From NCBI GenBank assembly GCA_964593865.1, contig CAZQKE010000091.1:1-10587 (forward strand): a stretch of DNA of 10,587 nucleotides. The letters run 5' to 3'. Each line of letters opens with the position of its first letter. The stretch's first letter is position 1. This DNA is from CAZQKE01 sp964593865 (lineage in GTDB: Bacteria > Chloroflexota > Anaerolineae > JAAYZQ01). Positions 1 to 7,784 of the stretch are shown in pieces. The position numbers and the translations under genes were made by a program. Below the pieces are notes generated by a model that saw only the letters and a program-made list of their open reading frames with translations, did no database searches and was not told the DNA's origin.

Positions 1-2973
1 CACGGCAACTATACGGCCCAGACCGATGCCTGCGCCGCTTGCCACCGTTCGCACACCGGCCCCGGCGCGCCGTTGCTCTATTCTGCCCTTTCCGGCGATG
101 ATTTTTGCTACACCTGCCACGATGGGAGCGGCGCACCGGCAACGCCGGTGGTCTCCACCCATGCCAACGGCGATTTCCTCCATGCTGCCGAAGGAACCTT
201 TCGCCTGCGCTGCGTTCAGTGTCATGACCCTCACGGCAGCCCCACCAACCTGTACGACATCAAAGAACAGGTCATCGTCCTGGATGGTTCTCCACCCGTC
301 ACCGGTGGACCGGTCGTCTTTACCGCGACCAGCGGCCCCAATTCTTACGATGACGGCAGCAGCCCTTCTGCCGGCCGGATCTGCGTGACCTGTCACGCCA
401 ACGCCGGCAACCCGGGCTACCCCATGACCGACCACGAGGGCGGCGCAAATCACCTGAGCGGGGCGGACTATTCCGGCCAGGATTGCATCACCTGTCACCC
501 CCACAGCGTGGACAACGACCGGGGGACGTTGGACGGCTTTATGCCCACCTGCACCAACTGCCACGGCCAACCACCCGATGGCAACACCTATCCCAACCGC
601 GATGGCAGCCATTCTACCCATTTCGGCTCCCTCATCGGGCCGCAGTTTTCCCCTTTTGTTTGCGATGATTGCCATCTCTTTTCCGCTGCCACCCACAACG
701 ACGGCCAGGTGACCTTCCGCGATGGGCAGCCTTTGGCCACGACCACCGCCTGCGACAGTTGCCACAGCCCCGGCGGCAGCTACGACGGCGTGAACGACGC
801 CCAAATCGGGGCCAAAGCCAACTGGGCTGCGGGCGTTTACGGCGGCGGCGTGCTGCAAAGCGGCAAAGATCGCTGGTGTGCGACCTGCCATGACGAAAGC
901 CCGGCCAACAGCCGCGCCGATGGATCGGGTGTGGACGCCCCCAACGTCATCGGCGACGAAGATGGGGCCTACCCCTACGGCAGCGGCTGGGGGTACTACA
1001 AAACCGGCCACGGCCTGCCGGGGGGAACCTATCCCGCCTCCGAGGCCCCGGCGGCGGACCTGCCCTGCTCCGCCTGCCATGACCTGACCGTCCGCCACAT
1101 TGACCACATCGCCCGCACTTATGAAGCTGCCGACGATAACTACCAGGCGGGCTATCGCCTGGTCGGCGTGGGCGGCGGCGTCCCCCTGGACATCCCCCGC
1201 GATGCGCTGGATGCCGATGATTTCGCCCTGTGTCTCAGCTGCCACGATCCCGACCTCTACCTGGTGGAAACCGATTACCGCACCGGCTTCCGCGACGACC
1301 CCGCAAGCCGCAACAGCCACTATGAGCATCTGATGAACGAGCGTCCTTTCAACGACTGGGATTCGGATTGGGACGGAGCGACCGGCGATTCGCGGATCAG
1401 CTGCCCGGCTTGTCACAACGTTCACGGCTCCCCCTCGCCGCGCATGATCCGCCACGGGGAGCTGATCAGCTCTCCGGGGACGACCGACAAGGTCCCGGCC
1501 CTGGGCCACGAGTTCACACCGGCGGGAACCTACCCCGTGTTCTCGGCCAGCACCGGCGGCAAAACCCGCTTTATCGCCCCCGGCCCCGGTTCTATCGCCA
1601 AGAACGGCATCTGCGCCATGTGCCACAACGACCAGGAGGATTACGTTCGGACGCCCATTGACCTGTACCCGCCCCGCATTGCCTTTGTTTATGGACAGGT
1701 GGGCAGCGCGACTCTCATCGTCCGTTTTTCCGAAGGGGTTTACAGCAACACCGGCGGCACGGGAAACCTGCTGCCGGGCGATTTCACCCTGACCGACGCC
1801 GATGATGGCCGCACCATCATCGGCGTAACCCACACGGCAGGGGAGTCCATCGCCATCCTGACCCTCGGTGCTCCCCTTGATGCCAACGATGACATCGGGA
1901 CCGATACGCTGGCCGCCGCGACGACCACCTCCATCTATGACGCCGCCGGAAACGCCATGGATACGACGCCCGTCGTCATCTCCGGCGATTCCGATCCGCC
2001 GGTCCTGGGCGATCAATTCCCGGTCAACGGCGCAACCGGCGTGCTGCCCGAAGCCGACCTGACCTTCACCCTGTCCGACGACGGCAGTGGGGTGGATTGG
2101 ACCTCCTTCTCCATCCAGCTGACCGGCAACTATGGCTATTCCCAAACCTACACCGATGCCGATACCTCCGTCGTCTCCAAGAGCGGTTCACCCGGTTTCT
2201 ACCGGGTGACGGTGAACCCCGACACCTATTTCGGGGCGGGTGAAACCATCACCGTCCTGGTTCAGGTAAACGACCTGGCGGGCAACGCTCTCAGCCATCC
2301 TACCTGGTCGTTCACCGTGGCTTCCGGCCCCGTCTGGCGGACTCCGGATGCGATCCATAGCTTCGGCTACCTGGATAGCCCCGGCAACCTGATCGATGAT
2401 GATCTGAACACGGGCAACGGCTTTGGCGCCGGCGGTCCGGACCATTATGTGACTTTCCGGCTGGACAAAGGCGGCGCCAGCTACGACGTGACCGATGTGC
2501 GGCTCTACGGTGGCCCAACCTACAGCTCTACCTGGCAGGTGTACGTCTCCACCGATGGGACGAGTTTCACCTACATCGGCAGTTGGACGGTGGGCGGTGC
2601 GAGCCGGTGGTATGTCTATACCTTCCCCTCACCGGTTACGGCGAGCTACATTCAGATCAACGACCGGCACGGCGGGCCGGAACCGGCCAACGCCGCCTTT
2701 GAGTTTGATTTCCGGGGAACGGTGCGGCGCATCCTTTGGCAGCCGATCCGGTACGGTTATCGGCTGTATCTTCCCTTGTCGCTGAAGGCGTCCGCCCGCC
2801 GTCATTCGCCGCTTCCTTTGCCGACGCCGATTCCCACCGCTTCCCCGTCGCCCACTTTGACACCAACACCTACTCTTGGGCCAACGCCAACGTCCCCTGC
2901 TCCGGGCTTTTCCCCGCCGGGGTATGTCATTCGCCTGCCCTTGATCCTGCGGGGCAGCAGACCGACACCCTGA
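1..2973 (+). CDS. Multiheme c-type cytochrome with Ig-like and F5/8-type C domains, 5' end missing
   Basis: The frame is open from the window edge, so the signal peptide and possibly more hemes lie upstream; 990 residues are visible. Thirteen CxxCH heme-attachment sites run from CAACH (nt 31-45) to CAMCH (1612-1626): CYTCH 106, CVQCH 211, CVTCH 382, CITCH 484, CTNCH 550, CDDCH 661, CDSCH 751, CATCH 877, CSACH 1066, CLSCH 1231, CPACH 1402. Contexts such as CHDPHGSP and CHNVHGSP match the doubled-CXXCH (cytochrome c3-like) family. Downstream are an SbsA-like Ig domain (about nt 1663-1974), a second Ig-like domain (1987-2334) and a discoidin/F5-8C-like beta-sandwich (2335-2730), then a Pro/Thr linker and a short hydrophobic C-terminus. 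Hemes would be attached outside the membrane, so I infer a secreted or surface electron carrier whose C-terminal domains bind glycans or the envelope. Heme attachment is near certain; the redox partner is unknown. There is no heme-free catalytic domain to suggest a specific reductase. Confidence 0.93.
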   Translation, partial: HGNYTAQTDACAACHRSHTGPGAPLLYSALSGDDFCYTCHDGSGAPATPVVSTHANGDFLHAAEGTFRLRCVQCHDPHGSPTNLYDIKEQVIVLDGSPPVTGGPVVFTATSGPNSYDDGSSPSAGRICVTCHANAGNPGYPMTDHEGGANHLSGADYSGQDCITCHPHSVDNDRGTLDGFMPTCTNCHGQPPDGNTYPNRDGSHSTHFGSLIGPQFSPFVCDDCHLFSAATHNDGQVTFRDGQPLATTTACDSCHSPGGSYDGVNDAQIGAKANWAAGVYGGGVLQSGKDRWCATCHDESPANSRADGSGVDAPNVIGDEDGAYPYGSGWGYYKTGHGLPGGTYPASEAPAADLPCSACHDLTVRHIDHIARTYEAADDNYQAGYRLVGVGGGVPLDIPRDALDADDFALCLSCHDPDLYLVETDYRTGFRDDPASRNSHYEHLMNERPFNDWDSDWDGATGDSRISCPACHNVHGSPSPRMIRHGELISSPGTTDKVPALGHEFTPAGTYPVFSASTGGKTRFIAPGPGSIAKNGICAMCHNDQEDYVRTPIDLYPPRIAFVYGQVGSATLIVRFSEGVYSNTGGTGNLLPGDFTLTDADDGRTIIGVTHTAGESIAILTLGAPLDANDDIGTDTLAAATTTSIYDAAGNAMDTTPVVISGDSDPPVLGDQFPVNGATGVLPEADLTFTLSDDGSGVDWTSFSIQLTGNYGYSQTYTDADTSVVSKSGSPGFYRVTVNPDTYFGAGETITVLVQVNDLAGNALSHPTWSFTVASGPVWRTPDAIHSFGYLDSPGNLIDDDLNTGNGFGAGGPDHYVTFRLDKGGASYDVTDVRLYGGPTYSSTWQVYVSTDGTSFTYIGSWTVGGASRWYVYTFPSPVTASYIQINDRHGGPEPANAAFEFDFRGTVRRILWQPIRYGYRLYLPLSLKASARRHSPLPLPTPIPTASPSPTLTPTPTLGPTPTSPAPGFSPPGYVIRLPLILRGSRPTP

Positions 2974-3005
2974 CAGGCCGAGGGCATCTACTGGGGCAAG
3001 TTTCA

Positions 3006-3082
3006 CACCGCAGAGGCGGAATCTGCCGAGGGATCGTTGATTGTACACCGTTTCTCTCCTTCCCTTCGGCATCTCTGCGTGG
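3006..3082. repeat. Degenerate imperfect inverted repeat between the two surface-protein genes
   Basis: In the 158-bp gap after the cytochrome gene, CGCAGAG (3009-3015) pairs with CTCTGCG (3073-3079), and TGCCGAGGG (3024-3032) pairs with CCCTTCGGCA (3062-3071) with one bulge. The loop is 29 nt. No T-run follows, so it is a poor intrinsic terminator. The wording (CCGCAGAGGCGGA ... CTCTGCGTGG) resembles a decayed copy of the dispersed palindromes seen in many environmental genomes. It could act as a weak transcript end or processing site. No convincing promoter for the downstream gene was seen in this gap. Confidence 0.4.
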
Positions 3083-3123
3083 AACCGATGCCCTGATACT
3101 TTGACGGCCCGCTTGATCAGACT

Positions 3124-3130
3124 AAGGAGG
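3124..3130 (+). promoter_or_regulatory. Strong Shine-Dalgarno that decides the start of the beta-helix gene
   Basis: AAGGAGG at 3124-3130 leaves 7 nt before the ATG at 3138 but only 1 nt before the ATG at 3132. The ideal spacing favours 3138 as the true start, two codons inside the longest reading frame. Confidence 0.85.
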
Positions 3131-3137
3131 GATGTCC

Positions 3138-4619
3138 ATGTTCCGATCTGCGAGGAATTTTGTCGGTTTTTCGGTGATCTTGTTGATTCTCATTCTAGGC
3201 TCGGTGCAGGTGGCGCACGCCGCCGGTTTTGTGGTCAACTCAACCGGCGATGCTTCCGATTCCAACCCCGGTGACGGCGTGTGCGCCGACGGCAGCGGCA
3301 ACTGCACCTTACGGGCTGCCGTTGAGGAAGCCAATGCCCTGACCGGCTCGGACACCATTACCCTCACCGCCGGAAGCGTGTATACGCTGACCCTGGGGCA
3401 GCTGAGCATCAACAGCCAGATCGTGATCGCCGGTGAGGGGGCAACCGTCACCGCCGACGGCGCGTCGCGCGTTTTTTACGTGGCCGGAACGGGCAACCTG
3501 TCTTTGAAAAATATCACCGTGCGGGATGGGTTCTCCGAGGTAGGCGGCGGCATCCTGGTCGACAGCGGCGGTGCGCTGAATGTGCTGAACAGTGCCATCA
3601 TCAGCAACACCTCAACCGGCGCGGGAGGGGGCATCAGCAACTATTTCGGCACGATCAACATCGCCAACAGTACCATCTCCGGCAACCGGGCCTACGGCAA
3701 CGGCGGCGGGATCGACCAGCGGGGTTTTTCCGGTAGCGGTGTGGGCAATCTAACCAACGTGACGATTGTCAACAATACCTCGGATTGGGATGGCAGCGGC
3801 GGGGGCGACGGCGGCGGTATCTATACCCTCAGCTCCCTGCTCAACCTCAAGAACTCGCTCGTGGCCGCGAATTCCGTTGGTCCGACCGGCTATTTCACCG
3901 AACCCGATTGCCTCAACCTCTTTGGGCTGACCAGCCTGGGCTACAACCTGATCGGCGCCACCGACAACGGCACCCTCTTTCCGCCCGGTACGCCCAATGC
4001 GAACAATGATTTCGTGGGCACTTATTCGGCTCCCCTCAATCCGTTGCTGGGTGGGTTGACCGGCAATCCGGCTTATCACCCCCTCCAGGCGGGCAGCCTG
4101 GCCGTTGACCGGATTCCGGGTTCGGCGGCGACCCTTGTCAGCAGCGGCGTCAATCCCCTCTTTGCCGACGGCGATCCCCTCGTCGGGGATCAGCGCGGCG
4201 CGCCCCGTGCCGGAGGGCCGGGGCAAGGTGGCTCTGCAGCCGACATCGGGGCCTACGAGTACGATTCCAACCCGACCGCCGTCACCCTGGTTCGTTTTGA
4301 GGCCATCCCGGATGGTGCGGCGATCCGTCTGGAGTGGGAGACGGCCCACGAGATTGACAGCCTCGGTTTCTACCTGCACCGCAGCTCGGCCCGCGATGGG
4401 GAGTATGTGTTACTCGGTGATGGATTGATCCCTTGCAAGACGCCCGGGCTGGTGGGCGGCGCGGTCTATACCTGGTACGACGCCGATGTGGAGCCGGGGG
4501 AGCGGTATTTCTACAGGCTGCAGGAAGTTGACGTAAGCGGTCGGAATACCTTCTACGGTCCTGTATCGGCGGTGGTGACGCCTGTCTTCCGGCTCTACCT
4601 GCCTCTGATCTCGCATTGA
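3138..4619 (+). CDS. Exported beta-helix protein (CSLREA / choice-of-anchor Q type) with fibronectin-like domain
   Basis: The protein has 493 residues. A signal peptide comes first: MFRSARN, a Leu/Ile-rich core, then cleavage near VAHA-AG. The mature N-terminus matches the CSLREA domain (VNSTGD...DGVCADGSGNCTLRAAVEEAN). It is followed by a parallel beta-helix with repeated GGGI and N-x-T/S steps (about residues 105-250), then the choice-of-anchor-Q signature (LGYNLIG ... DQRGAPR ... DIGAYEYD, ending near 375). Residues about 380-480 form a fibronectin III-like sandwich (LEWETAHEIDSLGFYLHRS). The chain stops right after RLYLPLISH. It is probably a surface beta-helix adhesin or carbohydrate-interacting protein; no catalytic residues can be assigned. 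It follows the cytochrome gene on the same strand after about 160 bp and shares its C-terminal peptide, which suggests the same export or attachment route. Module identification is firm; biological role is unknown. Confidence 0.9.
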   Translation: MFRSARNFVGFSVILLILILGSVQVAHAAGFVVNSTGDASDSNPGDGVCADGSGNCTLRAAVEEANALTGSDTITLTAGSVYTLTLGQLSINSQIVIAGEGATVTADGASRVFYVAGTGNLSLKNITVRDGFSEVGGGILVDSGGALNVLNSAIISNTSTGAGGGISNYFGTINIANSTISGNRAYGNGGGIDQRGFSGSGVGNLTNVTIVNNTSDWDGSGGGDGGGIYTLSSLLNLKNSLVAANSVGPTGYFTEPDCLNLFGLTSLGYNLIGATDNGTLFPPGTPNANNDFVGTYSAPLNPLLGGLTGNPAYHPLQAGSLAVDRIPGSAATLVSSGVNPLFADGDPLVGDQRGAPRAGGPGQGGSAADIGAYEYDSNPTAVTLVRFEAIPDGAAIRLEWETAHEIDSLGFYLHRSSARDGEYVLLGDGLIPCKTPGLVGGAVYTWYDADVEPGERYFYRLQEVDVSGRNTFYGPVSAVVTPVFRLYLPLISH

Positions 4620-4691
4620 GACTTGGAGCAGGGGCGCGGGTTTGTGCGATTTTCCTTTGCAAGGGCGTGTGCCCTGCGGATGCTTGCCGTC

Positions 4692-4730
4692 AGGGGGTGC
4701 GGAGCGCGGATCCTCTGCACCCCTTTCGTT
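4692..4730 (+). terminator. Intrinsic terminator in the convergent gap
   Basis: A 13-bp stem (4692-4704 with 4713-4725, core GGGGTGC/GCACCCC, three G-T wobbles) closes an 8-nt loop and is followed by TTTCGTT. It lies 73 nt after the beta-helix stop. The short T-tract is on the + side, so it mainly ends that transcript. The same stem could slow opposing transcripts from the ABC operon, whose stop is at 4739. Confidence 0.65.
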
Positions 4731-4738
4731 GGGGCGGT

Positions 4739-5542
4739 TCAAAGGGCCGCGCTGCGCGGGTGCGAATCCAGCAGGATCACTTGGCGTCCGTTGGCGCGTA
4801 GCACCTGCACCGGCGCGTCATAGGTCGCCGAAAGCAGCCCGGCGGTGAGGGTCTCGGCGGGCGGCCCGGCGGCCAACGCCCGCCCCCGGCGCATCAAAAG
4901 GGTGTGGTCGGCCAGGACGGCGGCCAGGTTGGGGTCGTGGGTCGTCAGGACCAGGGCCGTCCCCCCGGCGGCCAGCTCGCCGATGATGGTCAGCAAGCGG
5001 TTCTGGTTCCCCAGGTCCAGGTGGGCCGTCGGCTCATCCAACAGGAGGACGCGCGGCTGCTGGGCCAGGGCGCGGGCGACCGCGGCCAGCTGCCGCTCGC
5101 CGCCGCTCAGGGTGGGCAAGGGGCGGTCGGCCAGGTCCGCCAGCCCCACGATGCGCAGGGCGTCCAGGGCCGCTTGCCGGTCGGCCTCGCCGGGCAGCTG
5201 CAACGGGCGGAGATAGGGCGCCCGGCCCAGCACCACATATTCCAGCACCGAAAAATCAAAGGGGATGTGCTCTTCCTGGGGGACCAGGCCGATGAGCCGC
5301 CCCCGTTCCCGGCGGGAGTAGCTGCCCAGGGGACGGCCTGCCAGGTAGATCTCCCCCGCCTGGGGGCGGAGGATGCCCAGCAGCAGGCGCAGCAACGTCG
5401 TCTTGCCCGAACCGTTCGGCCCCAGGATGGCCGTCACCGCCCCCGCCGGGACCGCCAGCGACAGGCCGTGCAGCACCGCCCGCTCCGATCCGTTGTAGCC
5501 GAACACAACCCCCGATGCAGACAAGATCACCGATCTACCCAT
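4739..5542 (-). CDS. ABC transporter ATPase, FecE/BtuD type
   Basis: The protein has 267 residues, the usual size for this family. It is the cytoplasmic ATP-hydrolysing subunit of a type II importer for iron complexes, heme, corrinoid or similar ligands. Visible motifs are Walker A GPNGSGKTT (41-49), Q-loop VPQ (87-89), signature LSGGERQ (145-151), Walker B VLLLDEP (165-171) and H-loop TTHD (200-203). The sequence around residues 83-111 (LIGLVPQ ... YVVLGRAPYL) is typical of FecE-like ATPases. The ATG at 5542 is chosen because the family N-terminus begins there; the frame runs open upstream to 6007, but that part is an arginine/proline-rich shadow of the permease. A GGGAAGG sequence lies just before the start. 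The gene follows the permease after 20 nt and is last in the operon. No key residue is missing. Confidence 0.95.
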   Translation of the reverse strand: MGRSVILSASGVVFGYNGSERAVLHGLSLAVPAGAVTAILGPNGSGKTTLLRLLLGILRPQAGEIYLAGRPLGSYSRRERGRLIGLVPQEEHIPFDFSVLEYVVLGRAPYLRPLQLPGEADRQAALDALRIVGLADLADRPLPTLSGGERQLAAVARALAQQPRVLLLDEPTAHLDLGNQNRLLTIIGELAAGGTALVLTTHDPNLAAVLADHTLLMRRGRALAAGPPAETLTAGLLSATYDAPVQVLRANGRQVILLDSHPRSAAL

Positions 5543-5562
5543 ACCTTCCCGTCCCCCGGTTC

Positions 5563-6570
5563 TCACCGTTGTACCCGGATGTTGCGGCCGGACATCATCA
5601 GCATAAAGAGCAAGGCCCCGAAAAGGGAGGTCAGGATGCCCAGGGGAATTTCGCCGGGCAGCAGGCTGCGGGCCAGGTCGTCGCACAGCAGGACAAAGAT
5701 GCCGCCCAGCAGCGTGGAGGCCGGCAGGGCGCGTTGGGCGTCGGCCCCGGTGAGGCGGCGGGCGATGTGGGGGATGAGGAGGCCCACCCAGCCCACGATC
5801 CCGGCCACGGCGACGACGGCGGCCACGGCGGCCACGGCGGCGACCAGGACAAGGGTGCGCTCCCGGCCCGGCGCGGCCCCCAGGGAAAAGCCGGTGTCGT
5901 CGTCCAGGGAAAGGAGGTTGAGCCGCCAGCGCATCAGGTGGACGATGAGGAGGCCGCCGCCGACCGGCAGCAGGAGGTACAGCAGGTCGGCCCAGGTGAC
6001 GCCCCACAGCCCGCCCAGCATCCAGAACACAATGTCGGGCAGCTCGGTCAGGGGATCGGCCAGGTATTTGAGGACGCCCACCCCGGCGGCAAAGAGGGCG
6101 GAGACGGCGATCCCGGCCAGGACCAGGCGCAGAATCCAGCCGCCGTAGCGGGCGCGGCGGGCCACCAGGTAGGAAAGGGCCAGGCCCAGGCAGGCAAAGA
6201 GGGCGGCCATCCCCTCGATCAGCAGCGGTCCGGCGTCCAGGTAGATGATGCTGAACGCCGCGCCAAAGGCGGCCCCCTGGGAGACGCCCAAAAAGCCCGG
6301 CTCCACCAGCGGGTTGCGAAAGATCATCTGCAGGACGCTCCCGGCGGCGGCCAGCGTCATGCCCAGCAGGCAGGCGGTCAGGACGCGGGGCAGGCGCAGG
6401 TGGAGCAGCAGCCGCCGGGCCAGGGCGTCATCCCCCAGGGCCAGGGGCGAAGCCGGGTAGCGCCCCACAAAGAGGGAAAGGGTCAGCACCAGGAGCAAGG
6501 CCGCCCCCAACCACAGGAGAGGGCGGCGGCCCAGCGTCTGCCCCACGGCGAGCCGCACAGCAGCGGTCAT
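5563..6570 (-). CDS. FecCD/BtuC-type ABC transporter permease
   Basis: The protein has 335 residues and about ten hydrophobic membrane segments, as expected for BtuC/FecCD permeases that form the importer channel. Conserved blocks are LRLPRVLTACLLGMTLAAAG followed by NPLVEPGFLGVSQGAAFGA in the first third, and GWVGLLIPHIARRLTG, then PASTLLGG, DDLAR and EIPLGI in the last third; the latter block contacts the ATPase in known members. The ATG at 6570 overlaps the lipoprotein stop in an ATGA junction (6567-6570), indicating translational coupling and fixing the start. The frame continues upstream to 6816, but only as a shadow of the lipoprotein gene. Only one permease gene is present, so the channel is presumably a homodimer. 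The substrate cannot be read from the sequence. Confidence 0.95.
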   Translation of the reverse strand: MTAAVRLAVGQTLGRRPLLWLGAALLLVLTLSLFVGRYPASPLALGDDALARRLLLHLRLPRVLTACLLGMTLAAAGSVLQMIFRNPLVEPGFLGVSQGAAFGAAFSIIYLDAGPLLIEGMAALFACLGLALSYLVARRARYGGWILRLVLAGIAVSALFAAGVGVLKYLADPLTELPDIVFWMLGGLWGVTWADLLYLLLPVGGGLLIVHLMRWRLNLLSLDDDTGFSLGAAPGRERTLVLVAAVAAVAAVVAVAGIVGWVGLLIPHIARRLTGADAQRALPASTLLGGIFVLLCDDLARSLLPGEIPLGILTSLFGALLFMLMMSGRNIRVQR

Positions 6571-7691
6571 TCCACATCCCCCCGCAGGCGAGGGAGGATC
6601 TGCTCGGCCACGGCGGTTTCCTCCATGCCGTACATCTCTTGGAAGAATCGGGAGACTTCCTGCACCATGTCCAGGTCGGGGAAGCGGTCGGGGTGGGTGC
6701 GGCCTGCCAGCCAGGTCACGCCCAGGAGCCAGCGCGGATCGGGTTGATCCCAGCTGAAAATATCGGCGGGGAAGCCGTAGAGGCGGCCTGCCTGCACCGC
6801 TCCCAGGCTCTGCCATTGGGGATCGGCTTTGAGCCGGGCCGCCACCTGGGCCGAATCGGTTTTGTAGGAGACGAGAAAGATCAGCTCCGGGTCCCAGGCG
6901 GCGATCTGCTCAAAGTTGACCACCGTCCAGCCGCCGCCCTGGGCCGCCTCTTTCCACACCGGCGCGCCCCCGGCCAGCTCCACCTCCGTTGTTTGCAGCC
7001 AGGAAGCGGAGGGGACGTTGAGGGCGATCTCCCCGCCCTTGTCGCCGTACTGCACCAGGAGGACGCGGGGCCGGTCCTCGTCGCGCAGGTCCGCCGTAGC
7101 CCCGGCAATGCGGTCCAGGCGGCTTTGGTAGAAATCGGCGATGGCGGCGGCCCGCTCCGCATCGCCCAGGAGTTTCCCCAGGATGGCGACATCGCGGAAG
7201 TATTGCTCCGGCGTTTCCAGGTCCAGGTAGACGACGGGAAGGCCCAATTCTTCCAGGGAACGGCCCAGTTTCTCGGCCATGAAGCTGCGCAGCAGGACGG
7301 CGTCGGGCCGGAGGGGGGCGATCTGCTCCGCACCGGCATCGGGCGCCAGGGTGGTCTTGGCCCCCCAAGCCGGGTCCAGGAGGGAGATGAATTCGCCCAC
7401 CGGCTGCCGCCCGACGACCAGGCCGGTCAGCCGCTCCCCGGCGTCGGGAAAGAGGTAGAGGGTGTCCACCAGGGTCAGGCTGCTCTTCCCGGCGATGACG
7501 ATGCGCTCCGGCGGCCCACCCAGGGTGACGGTGCGGCCCAGGGCGTCGGTCACAACCAGGGGGGCGGTCGTCGCCGTGGGCGCGGCGGTGGGCGTTCCGC
7601 CGCAGGCGGCGAGGATCGGCAAAAGGGCCAGGCCCAACAGCAGGATCGTCCAATTTTTTGAACCGTCAGGATGCAAAATCGGCTGTTTCAT
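6567..7691 (-). CDS. Substrate-binding lipoprotein of a FecBCD-like importer (FecB/MolA-type fold)
   Basis: The protein has 374 residues. It has a lipoprotein signal peptide with lipobox LAAC (Cys30) followed by a Thr/Pro/Ala linker. The mature part begins VVTDALGRTVTL and continues with PERIV, the standard opening of class III (helical-backbone) binding proteins, and has the two-lobed pattern with PDAVLL and DPELIFLV in the two lobes. The C-terminal block SWDQPDPRWLLGVTWLAG ... HPDRF resembles the MolA / archaeal-type iron-complex binders rather than classic siderophore binders, so a chelate, heme, corrinoid or oxyanion ligand are all possible. It captures the ligand outside the membrane and delivers it to the downstream permease. 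GGAG lies 8 nt before the ATG at 7691. It follows the PadR gene after 93 nt that contain a long inverted repeat. Confidence 0.93.
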   Translation of the reverse strand: MKQPILHPDGSKNWTILLLGLALLPILAACGGTPTAAPTATTAPLVVTDALGRTVTLGGPPERIVIAGKSSLTLVDTLYLFPDAGERLTGLVVGRQPVGEFISLLDPAWGAKTTLAPDAGAEQIAPLRPDAVLLRSFMAEKLGRSLEELGLPVVYLDLETPEQYFRDVAILGKLLGDAERAAAIADFYQSRLDRIAGATADLRDEDRPRVLLVQYGDKGGEIALNVPSASWLQTTEVELAGGAPVWKEAAQGGGWTVVNFEQIAAWDPELIFLVSYKTDSAQVAARLKADPQWQSLGAVQAGRLYGFPADIFSWDQPDPRWLLGVTWLAGRTHPDRFPDLDMVQEVSRFFQEMYGMEETAVAEQILPRLRGDVE

Positions 7692-7716
7692 TGCGTTTAC
7701 TCCGAAAATGAATTGT

Positions 7717-7776
7717 ACCCGCCCGATATTTCATCCTTGCGGTGGGCCAGGGATCGGTCCGCTACTCCGGGCGGGT
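7717..7776 (-). repeat. Perfect 9-bp inverted repeat in the padR-lipoprotein gap
   Basis: ACCCGCCCG (7717-7725) and CGGGCGGGT (7768-7776) are exact reverse complements separated by 42 nt. Inside, GCGG (7739-7742) can pair with CCGC (7759-7762), giving a nested stem. On the transcribed strand the outer stem ends 25 nt before the lipoprotein ATG, upstream of its GGAG, and is followed by ACAATTCATTTT. It could be an RNA processing, stability or attenuation structure that sets the regulator-to-transporter ratio. It could also be a second operator. Neither use is proven. Confidence 0.5.
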
Positions 7777-7784
7777 TCCCGGTT

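Noticed and set aside
4755..4775. T-loop-like string GGTGCGAATCC
   Set aside because: It lies inside the C-terminal codons of the ATPase and has no cloverleaf around it.
5543..6007. N-terminal extension of the ATPase by 155 codons
   Set aside because: The extension is Arg/Pro-rich shadow of the permease; the family N-terminus begins at the ATG at 5542.
4904..6148. Long + strand open frame (414 codons) opposite the ATPase and permease
   Set aside because: The translation is rich in Gln/Gly/Arg with no domain pattern, and the minus strand carries full ABC motifs. It is a GC-driven antisense shadow.
5515..6747. Long + strand open frame (410 codons) opposite the permease and lipoprotein
   Set aside because: Low-complexity Gln/Gly/Ala composition and complete overlap with well-recognised minus-strand genes.
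6639..7661. + strand open frame (340 codons) opposite the lipoprotein gene
   Set aside because: Antisense shadow; no recognisable domain or ribosome site.
7692..7784. Cobalamin or other known riboswitch before the importer lipoprotein gene
   Set aside because: The gap is only 93 nt and lacks a recognisable B12-box or other known aptamer core; only the inverted repeat is supported.
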